A model generated the notes under the pieces. The model was not told the DNA's origin. It did no database searches and saw only the letters and a program-made list of their open reading frames with translations. The position numbers and the translations under genes were made by a program. From assembly GCF_913777995.1 (NCBI RefSeq), contig NZ_CAJYVE010000004.1, forward strand, positions 124,001 through 188,000: a stretch of DNA of 64,000 nucleotides. Reading direction: 5' to 3'. Positions 9,287-17,818 of the stretch are shown here, piece by piece. This DNA comes from an uncultured Pseudomonas sp. (lineage in GTDB: Bacteria; Pseudomonadota; Gammaproteobacteria; Pseudomonadales; Pseudomonadaceae). How positions within the stretch are numbered: the stretch's first letter is position 1; each line of letters begins with the position of its first letter.

Positions 9287-10399
9287 ATGAAACGTGTAGG
9301 TCTGATCGGGTGGCGTGGCATGGTCGGTTCCGTGCTCATGCAGCGGATGCTTGAAGAACAGGACTTCGACCTCATTGAGCCGGTGTTCTTCACCACTTCC
9401 AATGTTGGCGGCCAGGCCCCGGCAGTAGGCAAGGATGTGGCGCCCCTGAAGGATGCGTACAGCATCGACGAACTGAAAACCCTCGATGTCATCCTGACCT
9501 GCCAGGGCGGCGACTACACCAACGAGGTATTCCCCAAGCTGCGTGAAGCCGGCTGGCAAGGCTACTGGATCGACGCGGCCTCCAGCCTGCGCATGCAGGA
9601 TGACGCCGTGATCGTGCTGGACCCGGTCAACCGCAAGGTCATCGACCAGCAGCTCGACGCCGGTACCAAGAACTACATCGGCGGCAACTGCACCGTGAGC
9701 CTGATGCTGATGGGGCTGGGTGGTTTGTTCGAAGCCGGCCTGGTCGACTGGATGACCGCCATGACCTACCAGGCGGCCTCGGGCGCCGGTGCCCAGAACA
9801 TGCGCGAGCTGATCCGCCAGATGGGTGCCATCAATGGCGCGGTGGCCGACGACCTGGCCAATCCGGCCAGCGCCATCCTCGACATCGACCGCAAGGTCGC
9901 CGACGCGATGCGCAGCGAAGCCTTCCCGACTGAAAACTTCGGTGCGCCACTGGCCGGCAGCCTGATTCCCTGGATCGACAAGGAACTGCCCAACGGCCAG
10001 AGCCGTGAAGAGTGGAAAGGCCAGGCCGAGACCAACAAGATTCTCGGGCGCTTCAAGAACCCGATCCCGGTCGACGGTATCTGTGTGCGTATCGGTGCCA
10101 TGCGCTGCCACAGCCAGGCGCTGACCATCAAGCTGAACAAGGACGTGCCGATCGCCGATATCGAGGCGTTGATCAGCCAGCACAACCCGTGGGTCAAGCT
10201 GGTGCCGAACCATCGTGAAGCCAGCATCAAGGAGCTCAGCCCGACTGCGGTCACCGGTACCATGAGCGTTCCGGTTGGCCGTCTGCGCAAGCTGAACATG
10301 GGTTCGCAGTACCTGGGCGCCTTCACTGTAGGCGACCAACTGCTGTGGGGCGCTGCCGAGCCGCTGCGTCGCATGCTGCGGATTCTGCTGGAGCGCTGA
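9287..10399 (+). CDS. asd: Aspartate-semialdehyde dehydrogenase
   Basis: Reduces L-aspartyl phosphate to aspartate semialdehyde with NADPH, the branch point to lysine/diaminopimelate, methionine and threonine. It has 370 residues, as in gamma-proteobacterial Asd: an N-terminal Rossmann fold ([18 protein letters not shown]) and the catalytic cysteine in [16 protein letters not shown] at ~residue 130. The C-terminal catalytic His is in the [13 protein letters not shown] segment. It is the last gene of the leu-asd run and ends in a strong terminator. Confidence 0.97.
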   Translation: MKRVGLIGWRGMVGSVLMQRMLEEQDFDLIEPVFFTTSNVGGQAPAVGKDVAPLKDAYSIDELKTLDVILTCQGGDYTNEVFPKLREAGWQGYWIDAASSLRMQDDAVIVLDPVNRKVIDQQLDAGTKNYIGGNCTVSLMLMGLGGLFEAGLVDWMTAMTYQAASGAGAQNMRELIRQMGAINGAVADDLANPASAILDIDRKVADAMRSEAFPTENFGAPLAGSLIPWIDKELPNGQSREEWKGQAETNKILGRFKNPIPVDGICVRIGAMRCHSQALTIKLNKDVPIADIEALISQHNPWVKLVPNHREASIKELSPTAVTGTMSVPVGRLRKLNMGSQYLGAFTVGDQLLWGAAEPLRRMLRILLER

Positions 10400-10426
10400 T
10401 CGCTCGCTGCACCAGCGGCCTGAGAC

Positions 10427-10460
10427 AAACCCGCGTCCTTCCCAGGGCGCGGGTTTTTTT
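10427..10460 (+). terminator. Rho-independent terminator after asd
   Basis: A 9-bp stem AAACCCGCG (10427-10435) with CGCGGGTTT (10448-10456), followed by continuing T to 10460. It insulates the leu-asd run from the dgo operon. Confidence 0.9.
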
Positions 10461-10516
10461 ATGCGAGCTTTTCAGTGATTCCGCCAACGGAACATCAAAT
10501 GGAGATAGCTCTCTAT

Positions 10517-10549
10517 ATCCCAATATATGGGATTGAAATTTATATATTG
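10517..10549 (+). promoter_or_regulatory. Nested palindromic operators upstream of dgoK
   Basis: A perfect 17-base palindrome ATCCCA-ATATA-TGGGAT (10517-10533), interlocked with a wider inverted repeat CAATATAT (10521-10528) / ATATATTG (10542-10549). It abuts the -35 box of the dgo promoter, so binding there should affect transcription. The likely ligand-responsive protein is the IclR regulator at the end of this operon. Confidence 0.65.
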
Positions 10550-10576
10550 AGATATTCGCGCGCGCAGGTTTATAGT
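10547..10576 (+). promoter_or_regulatory. Sigma70-type promoter of the dgo operon
   Basis: TTGAGA (10547-10552), an 18-base spacer and TATAGT (10571-10576), about 40 bases before dgoK. The -35 overlaps the right arm of the wide inverted repeat. Confidence 0.65.
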
Positions 10577-10597
10577 CCGCCTCGCACTCACTGAAAA

Positions 10598-10609
10598 AAA
10601 ACAACAGGT
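10598..10609 (+). promoter_or_regulatory. Crc/Hfq CA-type motif overlapping the dgoK ribosome binding site
   Basis: AAAAACAA (10598-10605) fits the AAnAAnAA target of the Pseudomonas Hfq/Crc catabolite-repression complex and runs straight into the Shine-Dalgarno cagg. Binding there would block translation when preferred carbon sources are present. Weaker 7-of-8 matches (AACAAGAG) sit just before dgoD (12244-12251) and dgoT (13444-13451). Confidence 0.55.
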
Positions 10610-10615
10610 GTCGCG

Positions 10616-11599
10616 ATGCAAGCGCAACTCATCGCCCTCGACTGGGGGACGACCTCACTGCGGGCTTATCGGTTGGGCGCCGAAGGCCGGGTTCTGGAGC
10701 GTCGCTCGCTGAGCGCCGGGATCATGCAGTTGCCTGCGACCGGCTCGTCTTCGGTCAGTGGTTTTGATCTGGCGTTGGAGCAGGCCATTGGCGATTGGCT
10801 GCAGGCCGATCCACAACTGCCAGTGATCGCCTGTGGCATGGTTGGCAGTGCCCAGGGCTGGCGTGAAGCCGCCTACCAGTCGACCCCAGCCAGCCTCCAT
10901 GCACTCAGCGCCGCGCTGACCGTGGTTCGCAGTCGGCGTGGCCACGACGTGCATATCATTCCTGGGGTCATCCAGGCTTCGGTGCTGCCCAACGTCATGC
11001 GCGGCGAAGAAACCCAGGTGCTCGGTGTCCTCGAAGCCTGGGGCCAGCATGCCGGCCCGCTGTTGATCGGCTTGCCCGGCAGCCACAGCAAGTGGGTGCG
11101 GGTGGAGCAGGGACGTATCGTGCATTTCGACACCTTCATGACCGGCGAAGTCTACGCGGCGCTCTGCGCGCATACCCTGCTGGGACGCACCATGGCTCCG
11201 ACCACGGGCTTCGATGAAGCCGCCTTCGACCGTGGCGTGGCGGTGGCACGCGCTGCCGAGGGCGTGGCCGGGCCGCTGGCGACCATATTCAGTACTCGCA
11301 CGCTGGGCCTCACTGGCCAACTGAGTGGCAGCGCTCAGGTCGATTACCTTTCCGGCCTGCTGGTCGGGCATGAGCTGGCGGGCCTCTGTGCGCTGCTGCG
11401 GGCACCTGACGTGCCGCTGCCTGAGGTCGTGCTGGTGGGCAGCGATGCCTTGTGCAAGCGCTACCAGCGTGCCCTGCAGGTCTTCCAGTTTCCCGCCGTG
11501 ACGCTGGTCGAACAGGCCACCGAGCGCGGCTTGTGGCAGGTCGCCCGGCAGGCAGGCCTGCTGACCATGCGACCTGCCGATCTGCTCAAGGAGCTCTGA
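10616..11599 (+). CDS. dgoK: 2-dehydro-3-deoxygalactonokinase
   Basis: Phosphorylates 2-keto-3-deoxygalactonate with ATP to the 6-phosphate, second step of the DeLey-Doudoroff galactonate pathway. It has 327 residues and is a DgoK-family sugar kinase: phosphate-1 motif ALDWGTTSLRAYRL at the N-terminus, and the family-specific LPGSHSKWVRVE segment at ~residue 157. A CA motif covers its ribosome binding site. The gene order dgoK-dgoA-dgoD-dgoT matches the E. coli dgo operon, except that here the regulator is at the other end and of another family. dgoA begins one base after its stop. Confidence 0.94.
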   Translation: MQAQLIALDWGTTSLRAYRLGAEGRVLERRSLSAGIMQLPATGSSSVSGFDLALEQAIGDWLQADPQLPVIACGMVGSAQGWREAAYQSTPASLHALSAALTVVRSRRGHDVHIIPGVIQASVLPNVMRGEETQVLGVLEAWGQHAGPLLIGLPGSHSKWVRVEQGRIVHFDTFMTGEVYAALCAHTLLGRTMAPTTGFDEAAFDRGVAVARAAEGVAGPLATIFSTRTLGLTGQLSGSAQVDYLSGLLVGHELAGLCALLRAPDVPLPEVVLVGSDALCKRYQRALQVFQFPAVTLVEQATERGLWQVARQAGLLTMRPADLLKEL

Positions 11600-11600
11600 C

Positions 11601-12236
11601 ATGCTTGTCGAAACACTCGAACGCAACGGTCTGGTGGCCATCCTGCGCGGCCTGCGTCCCGAAGAGGCACCTGGCATCGGAGAGGTGCTGTATGAGGCCG
11701 GTTTGCGGGTTATCGAAGTGCCGCTCAATTCACCCTCGCCGCTGGACAGCATCACGCTGCTGCGTCGGCTGCTGCCTGCCGACTGCCTGATCGGTGCGGG
11801 GACCGTGCTGCACCCCGCACAGGCTCGCCAGGTCAAGGAGGCCGGTGGTCAGTTGATCGTCATGCCCCATAGCGATCCGCAAGTGCTGCGCGCAGCCAAG
11901 GCTGAAGGCCTGTACCTGTCGCCTGGTGTGGCCACACCAGGAGAGGCCTTCGCCGCTCTGGATGAGGGGGCCGATGTGCTCAAGATGTTCCCGGCCGAGC
12001 AGCTCAACCCGGCGGTGGCCAAGGCCTGGCTGGCTGTACTGCCGGCTGGCACCGTGCTGCTGCCGGTGGGCGGCATCACGCCAGACAACATGCAGCCCTG
12101 GCTGGACGCCGGTGCGCGTGGCTTCGGTCTCGGCTCGGGCCTGTTCAAGCCAGGCCTGACACGCGACGAGGTCGCCCGACGCGCCAGCGCCTACGTCCAT
12201 GCCTGGACGCAAGGCCGCACCCATCGCAGTCGCTAA
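11601..12236 (+). CDS. dgoA: 2-dehydro-3-deoxy-6-phosphogalactonate aldolase
   Basis: Class I aldolase that splits 2-keto-3-deoxy-6-phosphogalactonate into pyruvate and glyceraldehyde 3-phosphate. A 211-residue KDPG/KDPGal-type TIM barrel: LVAILRGL at residues 11-18, general-base Glu39 in [16 protein letters not shown] at 65-70 and the Schiff-base lysine K128 in [14 protein letters not shown] and PLNSP rather than the EDD forms, plus the operon, favour DgoA over Eda. Translation is probably coupled to dgoK, which ends one base before. Confidence 0.94.
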   Translation: MLVETLERNGLVAILRGLRPEEAPGIGEVLYEAGLRVIEVPLNSPSPLDSITLLRRLLPADCLIGAGTVLHPAQARQVKEAGGQLIVMPHSDPQVLRAAKAEGLYLSPGVATPGEAFAALDEGADVLKMFPAEQLNPAVAKAWLAVLPAGTVLLPVGGITPDNMQPWLDAGARGFGLGSGLFKPGLTRDEVARRASAYVHAWTQGRTHRSR

Positions 12237-12261
12237 AACACAGAACAAGAGAGACGCAACC

Positions 12262-13410
12262 ATGAAAATCACCCGACTGACCACCTTCATCGTTCCGCCA
12301 CGCTGGTGTTTCCTGAAAGTCGAGACCGACCAGGGCGTGACCGGATGGGGGGAGCCTGTGGTCGAAGGTCGTGCGCACACTGTCGCTGCGGCCGTCGAGG
12401 AACTGGCCGATTATCTGATCGGCAAGGATCCGCGCAATATCGAAGATATCTGGACCGTGCTGTACCGCGGCGGCTTCTACCGCGGCGGCTCGATTCACAT
12501 GAGTGCCCTGGCCGGAATCGACCAGGCCTTGTGGGACATCAAGGGCAAGGCCCTGGGGGTGTCGGTCAGCGACCTGCTTGGCGGCCAGGTGCGGGACAAG
12601 ATCCGCGTGTATTCCTGGATCGGCGGCGACCGGCCGGCCGATACCGCGCGCGCGGCCCAGGAGGCGGTGGCGCGTGGCTTTACCGCAGTGAAGATGAACG
12701 GTACCGAAGAACTGCAATTTCTCGACACCTTCGACAAGGTCGACCGCGCCCTGGCCAGCGTTGCTGCCGTGCGTGACGCAGTCGGGCCCAATGTCGGCAT
12801 CGGCGTGGATTTCCATGGCCGGGTCCACAAACCGATGGCCAAGGTGCTGATGAAGGAACTCGACCCGTTCAAGCTGATGTTCATCGAAGAGCCAGTGCTC
12901 AGCGAACACTACGAAGCGCTCAAGGAGCTGGCGCCGCTGACCAGTACGCCGATCGCCCTGGGCGAGCGCCTGTTCTCGCGCTGGGACTTCAAGCGTGTGC
13001 TCAGTGAAGGGTACGTCGACATTATCCAGCCGGACGCCTCGCACGCTGGCGGCATTACCGAGACGCGCAAGATCGCCAACATGGCCGAAGCCTATGACGT
13101 GGCCCTGGCCCTGCATTGTCCGTTGGGGCCTATCGCCCTGGCGGCCTGCCTGCAGCTCGATGCCGCCTGCTACAACGCCTTCATTCAGGAGCAGAGCCTG
13201 GGCATCCATTACAACGAAAGCAATGACCTGCTCGATTACGTGCGCCATCCCGAGGTGTTCGACTACGACAACGGCATGGTGCGCATCCCGAACGGGCCGG
13301 GCCTGGGTATCGAAATCAACGAAGAGTATGTCCGTGAGCGAGCCGCCATCGGCCACCGCTGGCGCAATCCGATCTGGCGTCACGCCGACGGCAGTTTCGC
13401 CGAGTGGTAA
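12262..13410 (+). CDS. dgoD: D-galactonate dehydratase
   Basis: Enolase-superfamily enzyme converting D-galactonate to 2-keto-3-deoxygalactonate, the first catabolic step. At 382 residues it matches E. coli DgoD, and the metal ligands Asp183, Glu209 and Glu235 and the acid/base residues His185 and His285 fall at the same numbers as in E. coli. Start at ATG 12262 (MKITRLTTF); the frame is open further upstream within the dgoA end but lacks the family N-terminus. A near CA motif AACAAGAG supplies part of its ribosome binding site. Confidence 0.96.
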   Translation: MKITRLTTFIVPPRWCFLKVETDQGVTGWGEPVVEGRAHTVAAAVEELADYLIGKDPRNIEDIWTVLYRGGFYRGGSIHMSALAGIDQALWDIKGKALGVSVSDLLGGQVRDKIRVYSWIGGDRPADTARAAQEAVARGFTAVKMNGTEELQFLDTFDKVDRALASVAAVRDAVGPNVGIGVDFHGRVHKPMAKVLMKELDPFKLMFIEEPVLSEHYEALKELAPLTSTPIALGERLFSRWDFKRVLSEGYVDIIQPDASHAGGITETRKIANMAEAYDVALALHCPLGPIALAACLQLDAACYNAFIQEQSLGIHYNESNDLLDYVRHPEVFDYDNGMVRIPNGPGLGIEINEEYVRERAAIGHRWRNPIWRHADGSFAEW

Positions 13411-13460
13411 CTCGCTGACCGCTAACTGCCTTCCGATAACTCCAACAAGAGGCGAACCCC

Positions 13461-14771
13461 ATGCACACTCGGACTCTGGACTCGGCCGCTGGTCTGGCCA
13501 CGCCGACCCGCAAGCGCTACTTCATCATGGTGCTGCTGTTCATTACCGTGGTCATCAACTACCTCGACCGCAGCAACCTGTCCATCGCCGCGCCGGCGCT
13601 GACCAGCGAGCTGGGTTTGAGCCCGGTGGAGGTCGGGCTGATCTTTTCCGCGTTCGGCTGGACCTACGCGGCCATGCAACTGCCTGGTGGCTGGCTGGTG
13701 GATCGGGTGCCGCCGCGCATCCTCTATGCCGTGGCACTGATCGCCTGGTCGCTGGCCACGGTGTTGCTGGGTTTTGCCGCCAGCTTCATCGCGCTGTTCG
13801 TCTTGCGCATGGCCGTGGGCGCACTGGAAGCGCCGGCCTATCCGATCAACAGTCGGGTGGTGACCTCCTGGTTTCCGGAGCGGGAGCGGGCCACGGCCAT
13901 CGGCTTCTACACCTCCGGCCAGTTCGTTGGCCTGGCCTTCCTGACGCCGCTGCTGGCCTGGCTGCAGGCACGCTACGGCTGGCACATGGTGTTCGTGGTC
14001 ACGGGGGCAGCCGGCATCCTTTGGGGTGTCATCTGGTACCTGGTGTATCGCGAGCCCCGTGACTTCAAGGGCGCCAATGCCGCCGAAGTCGAGCTGATCC
14101 GCGAGGGTGGCGGGTTGGTGGATATCCAGGCCGATACCGCGCAGCGCAAGACCGGCTTCGCCTGGGCAGACCTGGGTATCGTGCTCAGTCGGCGCAAGCT
14201 GTGGGGCATCTATCTGGGCCAGTTCTGCCTCAACTCGACGCTGTGGTTCTTCCTGACCTGGTTCCCTACCTACCTGGTGAAGTACCGCGGCATGGATTTC
14301 ATCAAGTCCGGCCTGCTGGCTTCGCTGCCGTTTCTCGCGGCGTTCATCGGTGTGCTGTGTTCAGGGTTCTTTTCCGACTGGCTGATCCGCCGTGGCCATA
14401 GCGTCGGGCTGGCGCGCAAGCTGCCGATCATTACCGGCCTGCTGATCTCCACGACCATCATCGGTGCCAACTATGCCGACTCCACCGGTCTGGTGATCGC
14501 CTGCATGGCCGTGGCGTTCTTCGGCAACGGGCTGGCTTCGATCACCTGGTCGCTGGTCTCGACCATCGCCCCGGCGCGCCTGCTGGGCCTGACCGGCGGG
14601 ACATTCAACTTCATCGGCAATCTGTCGGCCATCGCCACGCCTATCGTGATCGGCTTCCTGGCTTCGGGCGATTCGTTCGCACCGGCCATTACCTACATTG
14701 CCTGCCTGGCGCTGCTTGGAGCGCTGTCCTACATCCTGCTGGTGGGCAAGGTGGAACGTATCGAGCTGTGA
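13461..14771 (+). CDS. dgoT: D-galactonate transporter, MFS family (anion:cation symporter)
   Basis: Inner-membrane importer of the ACS branch of the major facilitator superfamily, expected to bring in D-galactonate with protons. It has 436 residues with twelve predicted membrane spans. TM1 is followed by the ACS-family signature NYLDRSNLSIAAPAL at ~residues 33-47, then the loop 2-3 segment GGWLVDRVPPRILY. A charged central loop lies at ~residues 200-235. Substrate is inferred from the dgoKAD genes upstream; related transporters for glucarate or other sugar acids look similar. Confidence 0.9.
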   Translation: MHTRTLDSAAGLATPTRKRYFIMVLLFITVVINYLDRSNLSIAAPALTSELGLSPVEVGLIFSAFGWTYAAMQLPGGWLVDRVPPRILYAVALIAWSLATVLLGFAASFIALFVLRMAVGALEAPAYPINSRVVTSWFPERERATAIGFYTSGQFVGLAFLTPLLAWLQARYGWHMVFVVTGAAGILWGVIWYLVYREPRDFKGANAAEVELIREGGGLVDIQADTAQRKTGFAWADLGIVLSRRKLWGIYLGQFCLNSTLWFFLTWFPTYLVKYRGMDFIKSGLLASLPFLAAFIGVLCSGFFSDWLIRRGHSVGLARKLPIITGLLISTTIIGANYADSTGLVIACMAVAFFGNGLASITWSLVSTIAPARLLGLTGGTFNFIGNLSAIATPIVIGFLASGDSFAPAITYIACLALLGALSYILLVGKVERIEL

Positions 14772-14837
14772 TGGCTGGTCCTGTGCCGGGCGGGCGCCCA
14801 TAATGCCGCCAGCTTTCTCGATGGGATCAGATGCAAT

Positions 14838-15644
14838 ATGGACAAGGTTTCAGCGGTGGCCCCAGGTCCCGACAAAGAGCCGGCCTTGGCCGGCACCCAG
14901 ACCCTGGTGCGTGGCCTGGCCGTGGTCCAGGCCGTGGCCGCTGGTGCTCGGGATCTCAAGGAAATCGCCCGCGCCATCGGTACCACGCGCAGTACCACTC
15001 ACCGCCTTGCCAGTTGCCTGGTTCAGGAGCGTTATCTGCGGGTCATGCCACAGGTGGGCTATCTACTGGGGCCCAAGCTCATCGAGCTGGGCTTTCAGGC
15101 CAGGGAGGAGCTGCCTCTGGCCATATTGGCCAGGCCCTACCTGGACCGCCTCTCCGAGTTGACTGGGGACACCGTGCACCTGGCGGTGCGCGAAGCTGAC
15201 GAAGTGCTTTACCTGCACAAGAATCCGGGCCGCAATGGACCGGAAATGCGTTCGCGGGTGGGCCATCGCATGCCGCTGGTGCGCACCGGTATCGGCAAGG
15301 CGCTGTTGCTCGACAGCCCGGAGCATGAGTGGCAACGCCTGTTCGCTGTCAGCCTGCCTGCCGTTGGACGGGCCGCCGTGCCGGCGCACGAGCCACAGAC
15401 CTGGGAGCAGTTGCGTCAGCGTCGCGAGGAGTATGTGCAGGGCGGCTATGCCTTCGACCTTGAAGACAACGAGCCGTCTATCCGTTGCGTGGCCGCACCG
15501 GTGCGCGATGCCAGCCGGCAGATCGTCGCCGGCATCAGCATCGCCAGTACCGTGCCTTACATGCCGCTGGAAAAGATGGCCGAGCTGGTGCCGCTGATCA
15601 AGGACATCGCGGCGCAGCTCTCGGCCGAACTGGGGGCGGGCTGA
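14838..15644 (+). CDS. IclR-family regulator of the dgo operon
   Basis: A 268-residue IclR-type regulator: winged helix-turn-helix at ~residues 20-80 (RAIGTTRSTTHRLASCLVQ as the recognition region), and a C-terminal GAF-like effector domain (~95-260) with the MPLVRTGIGKALL segment. It is the last gene of the dgo set, 66 bases after dgoT. It most likely binds the palindromes before dgoK and responds to galactonate or a pathway intermediate. E. coli uses the GntR-type DgoR instead, so this is a regulator swap. Its stop abuts the convergent alcohol dehydrogenase stop. Confidence 0.88.
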   Translation: MDKVSAVAPGPDKEPALAGTQTLVRGLAVVQAVAAGARDLKEIARAIGTTRSTTHRLASCLVQERYLRVMPQVGYLLGPKLIELGFQAREELPLAILARPYLDRLSELTGDTVHLAVREADEVLYLHKNPGRNGPEMRSRVGHRMPLVRTGIGKALLLDSPEHEWQRLFAVSLPAVGRAAVPAHEPQTWEQLRQRREEYVQGGYAFDLEDNEPSIRCVAAPVRDASRQIVAGISIASTVPYMPLEKMAELVPLIKDIAAQLSAELGAG

Positions 15645-16697
15645 TCAGGCCTTGAGGGTCGCCATGTCGATGACGAAGCGGTATTTCACGTCACCGGCCA
15701 GCATGCGCTCGTAGGCCTGGTTGATGTTGCGGATGTCGAGCATCTCGATGTCGCAGCTGATCTGGTGCTCGGCGCAGAAATCCAGCACTTCCTGGGTCTC
15801 GGCAACGCCGCCGATCAGCGAGCCGGCCAGCACGCGACGTTGCAGTACTAGGTTGGCGGCATGCACGGGTGGGTCGATGGGTTCGATCAGGCCGACCAGA
15901 ATGTGCACGCCATCGAAGCGCAGGGTTTCCAGGTAGGGGTTCAGGTCGTGCTGCACCGGAATGGTGTCGAGCAGGAAGTCGAAGCGTCCGGCGGCCGCCT
16001 TCATCTGCTCGGCGTCGGTGGAGACGATCACGTGATCGGCGCCCTGGCGGCGGGCTTCGGCGGCCTTGCTGGCCGAACGGGTGAACAGCGTGACTTCGGC
16101 GCCCATGGCCTTGGCCAGCTTGATACCCATATGGCCCAGGCCGCCCATGCCCAGCACCCCGACCTTATGGCCGGCGCGCACGCCATGATGCTTGAGTGGC
16201 GAGTAGGTGGTGATCCCGGCGCAGAGGATCGGCGCGGCGGCGGCTGGGTCGAGGGTGTCCGGAATGCGCACCACGAAGTGCTCGCTGACCACGATGCTGC
16301 TGGAGTAGCCGCCCATGGTGTTGCTGCCGTCCACCCGGTCGGGGGTGGCGTAGGTCATGGTCGGGCCTTCCAGGCAATACTGCTCCAGGTTCGACTGGCA
16401 GGCGGCGCAGGTGCGGCAGGAGTCGACCATGCAGCCGACACCGACCAGGTCGCCAGCCTTGTAGCGCGTAGCTTGCGGACCGGTAGCGGTGACCCGGCCG
16501 ATGATCTCGTGGCCCGGCATCAGCGGATAGACGGCGATGCCCCATTCATTACGGGCCTGGTGGATGTCCGAGTGGCAGACGCCACAGTAGAGGATCTCGA
16601 TGGCGACATCGTCGGGGCGCAGGCTGCGGCGCTCGAAGGTCATCGGCGCCAGTGGGGTGGTGGGCGACTGGGCGGCGTAACCGATGGCGGTATACAT
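15645..16697 (-). CDS. Zinc-dependent NAD(P)+ alcohol dehydrogenase, cinnamyl-alcohol type
   Basis: Medium-chain dehydrogenase/reductase of 350 residues, similar to YahK-type broad aldehyde reductases. Catalytic-zinc ligands lie in YCGVCHSDIHQ (~residue 40) and PGHEIIG (~residue 64); the four structural-zinc cysteines are in CRTCAACQSNLEQYC (~residues 95-108). The cofactor loop is GVLGMGGLGHMGIKLAKAMGAEV, whose following residues suggest NADP. It is divergent from the AraC gene, with a 143-base gap, a common activator-target layout. The natural substrate is not readable; aldehyde detoxification is plausible. Confidence 0.92.
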   Translation of the reverse strand: MYTAIGYAAQSPTTPLAPMTFERRSLRPDDVAIEILYCGVCHSDIHQARNEWGIAVYPLMPGHEIIGRVTATGPQATRYKAGDLVGVGCMVDSCRTCAACQSNLEQYCLEGPTMTYATPDRVDGSNTMGGYSSSIVVSEHFVVRIPDTLDPAAAAPILCAGITTYSPLKHHGVRAGHKVGVLGMGGLGHMGIKLAKAMGAEVTLFTRSASKAAEARRQGADHVIVSTDAEQMKAAAGRFDFLLDTIPVQHDLNPYLETLRFDGVHILVGLIEPIDPPVHAANLVLQRRVLAGSLIGGVAETQEVLDFCAEHQISCDIEMLDIRNINQAYERMLAGDVKYRFVIDMATLKA

Positions 16698-16840
16698 GAG
16701 GAACCTCGCAAATTGACAGCGTGTTGAGGCGACGCATTGTCCTCGTCAGGGGTATCTCGGGCTATGGTGATTTCTCCATGATTCATGCCTGATCCTCCAG
16801 CAGTGGATGCGTGAGTGGGCTTTCCCAGCTTGGATCTGCG

Positions 16841-17782
16841 ATGATTGGCCTGTCTGATCCTCTACTGGCGCACCTTATGCAATTGACCCGTCATCTCGAT
16901 GAAAACGCCACCCTGGTGTCGCTGATCCGCTCTCTGGCGCATCGTCCGGGCTGGGTCGACACCCTGTTGCCGGAAGTACGGCTGATCAGTGCATTCAGCT
17001 ATATGGGCAGCAGCCCGCAGATCTACGAGCCGAGCCTGATGATCGTCGCTCAAGGCAGCAAGGTGGCGTTCCTGGGGCAGCGCTCTTTCGAGTACGGCGC
17101 TGGGCATTACCTGATCCAGGCGTTGTCGGTGCCTTTCAAGTGCGAGACCTTCGCTGCCCCGGAGATGCCGCTGTACGGCGTGTCGGTGACCATCGAGCGC
17201 AACCTGCTGGCTGAACTGGTGCAGGCCATGGGGCCGCTGGCCGAAGGTGAAAGCCATCTGCAGACGCCGGAGTCGATGACCTCGGTGCAGTTCGATGTGG
17301 GCATGCGCGAAAGCGTCGAGCGTCTGCTGCGCTGTCTGCACGATCCTGTGGAGTGTCGGGTCATGGGGCAGGCCAGGGTGCGTGACGTGCTTTACAGTGC
17401 CTTGCGCGGGCCGCAGGCAGGCGTGCTGCGTGCGTTGGTCGAGCAGCAGGGGCATTTCGCGCGCGTGGCTGCTTCGATCCATTACCTGCATGAGCATTTC
17501 GCCGAGCCCTTGCACGTGGAAACCCTGGCGCGTTGCGCGAACATGAGCGTGTCGAGCTTCCATGAGCACTTCAAGCGTACGACGCTGCTCAGCCCGGTGC
17601 AGTACCTCAAGCGTTTGCGGCTGCTCAAGGCTCAGCAATTGCTGGTGGTGGAGGGCATGGGGGTGGCTCAGGTGGCCTTGAGGGTGGGCTATCAGAGTGC
17701 CTCGCAGTTCAGCCGCGAGTACAAGCGTTACTTCGAGCGCAGCCCGGGGCAGGAGTCAAGTTGGCTGGGCATCGGTGCATGA
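16841..17782 (+). CDS. AraC-family transcriptional regulator
   Basis: Regulator of ~313 residues with an N-terminal AraC_N cupin-like sensor domain (YEPSLMIVAQGSKVAFLG near residue 65) and a C-terminal AraC/XylS double helix-turn-helix (~residues 215-305; MSVSSFHEHFKRTT and VGYQSASQFSREYKRYF). I choose ATG 16841; an in-frame GTG at 16811 would add ten residues, and neither has a strong Shine-Dalgarno. It is divergent from the zinc alcohol dehydrogenase, which it probably activates in response to an aldehyde or alcohol. Confidence 0.85.
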   Translation: MIGLSDPLLAHLMQLTRHLDENATLVSLIRSLAHRPGWVDTLLPEVRLISAFSYMGSSPQIYEPSLMIVAQGSKVAFLGQRSFEYGAGHYLIQALSVPFKCETFAAPEMPLYGVSVTIERNLLAELVQAMGPLAEGESHLQTPESMTSVQFDVGMRESVERLLRCLHDPVECRVMGQARVRDVLYSALRGPQAGVLRALVEQQGHFARVAASIHYLHEHFAEPLHVETLARCANMSVSSFHEHFKRTTLLSPVQYLKRLRLLKAQQLLVVEGMGVAQVALRVGYQSASQFSREYKRYFERSPGQESSWLGIGA

Positions 17783-17783
17783 A

Positions 17784-17808
17784 CCCCGCAGCCTGGGCGG
17801 CTGCGGGG
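17784..17808. terminator. Hairpin between the AraC gene and etf-QO
   Basis: A perfect 10-bp stem CCCCGCAGCC/GGCTGCGGGG with a 5-base loop, in the 36-base gap between two convergent stops. There is no T run on either strand, so it may act as a shared 3'-end structure rather than a strong terminator. Confidence 0.55.
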
Positions 17809-17818
17809 TGTCGGGGGG

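Noticed and set aside
10400-17818. The dgo/adh block as a mobile island
   Set aside because: No integrase, transposase, direct repeats or tRNA edge is seen, and codon use looks like the neighbours; only the gene order is unusual.
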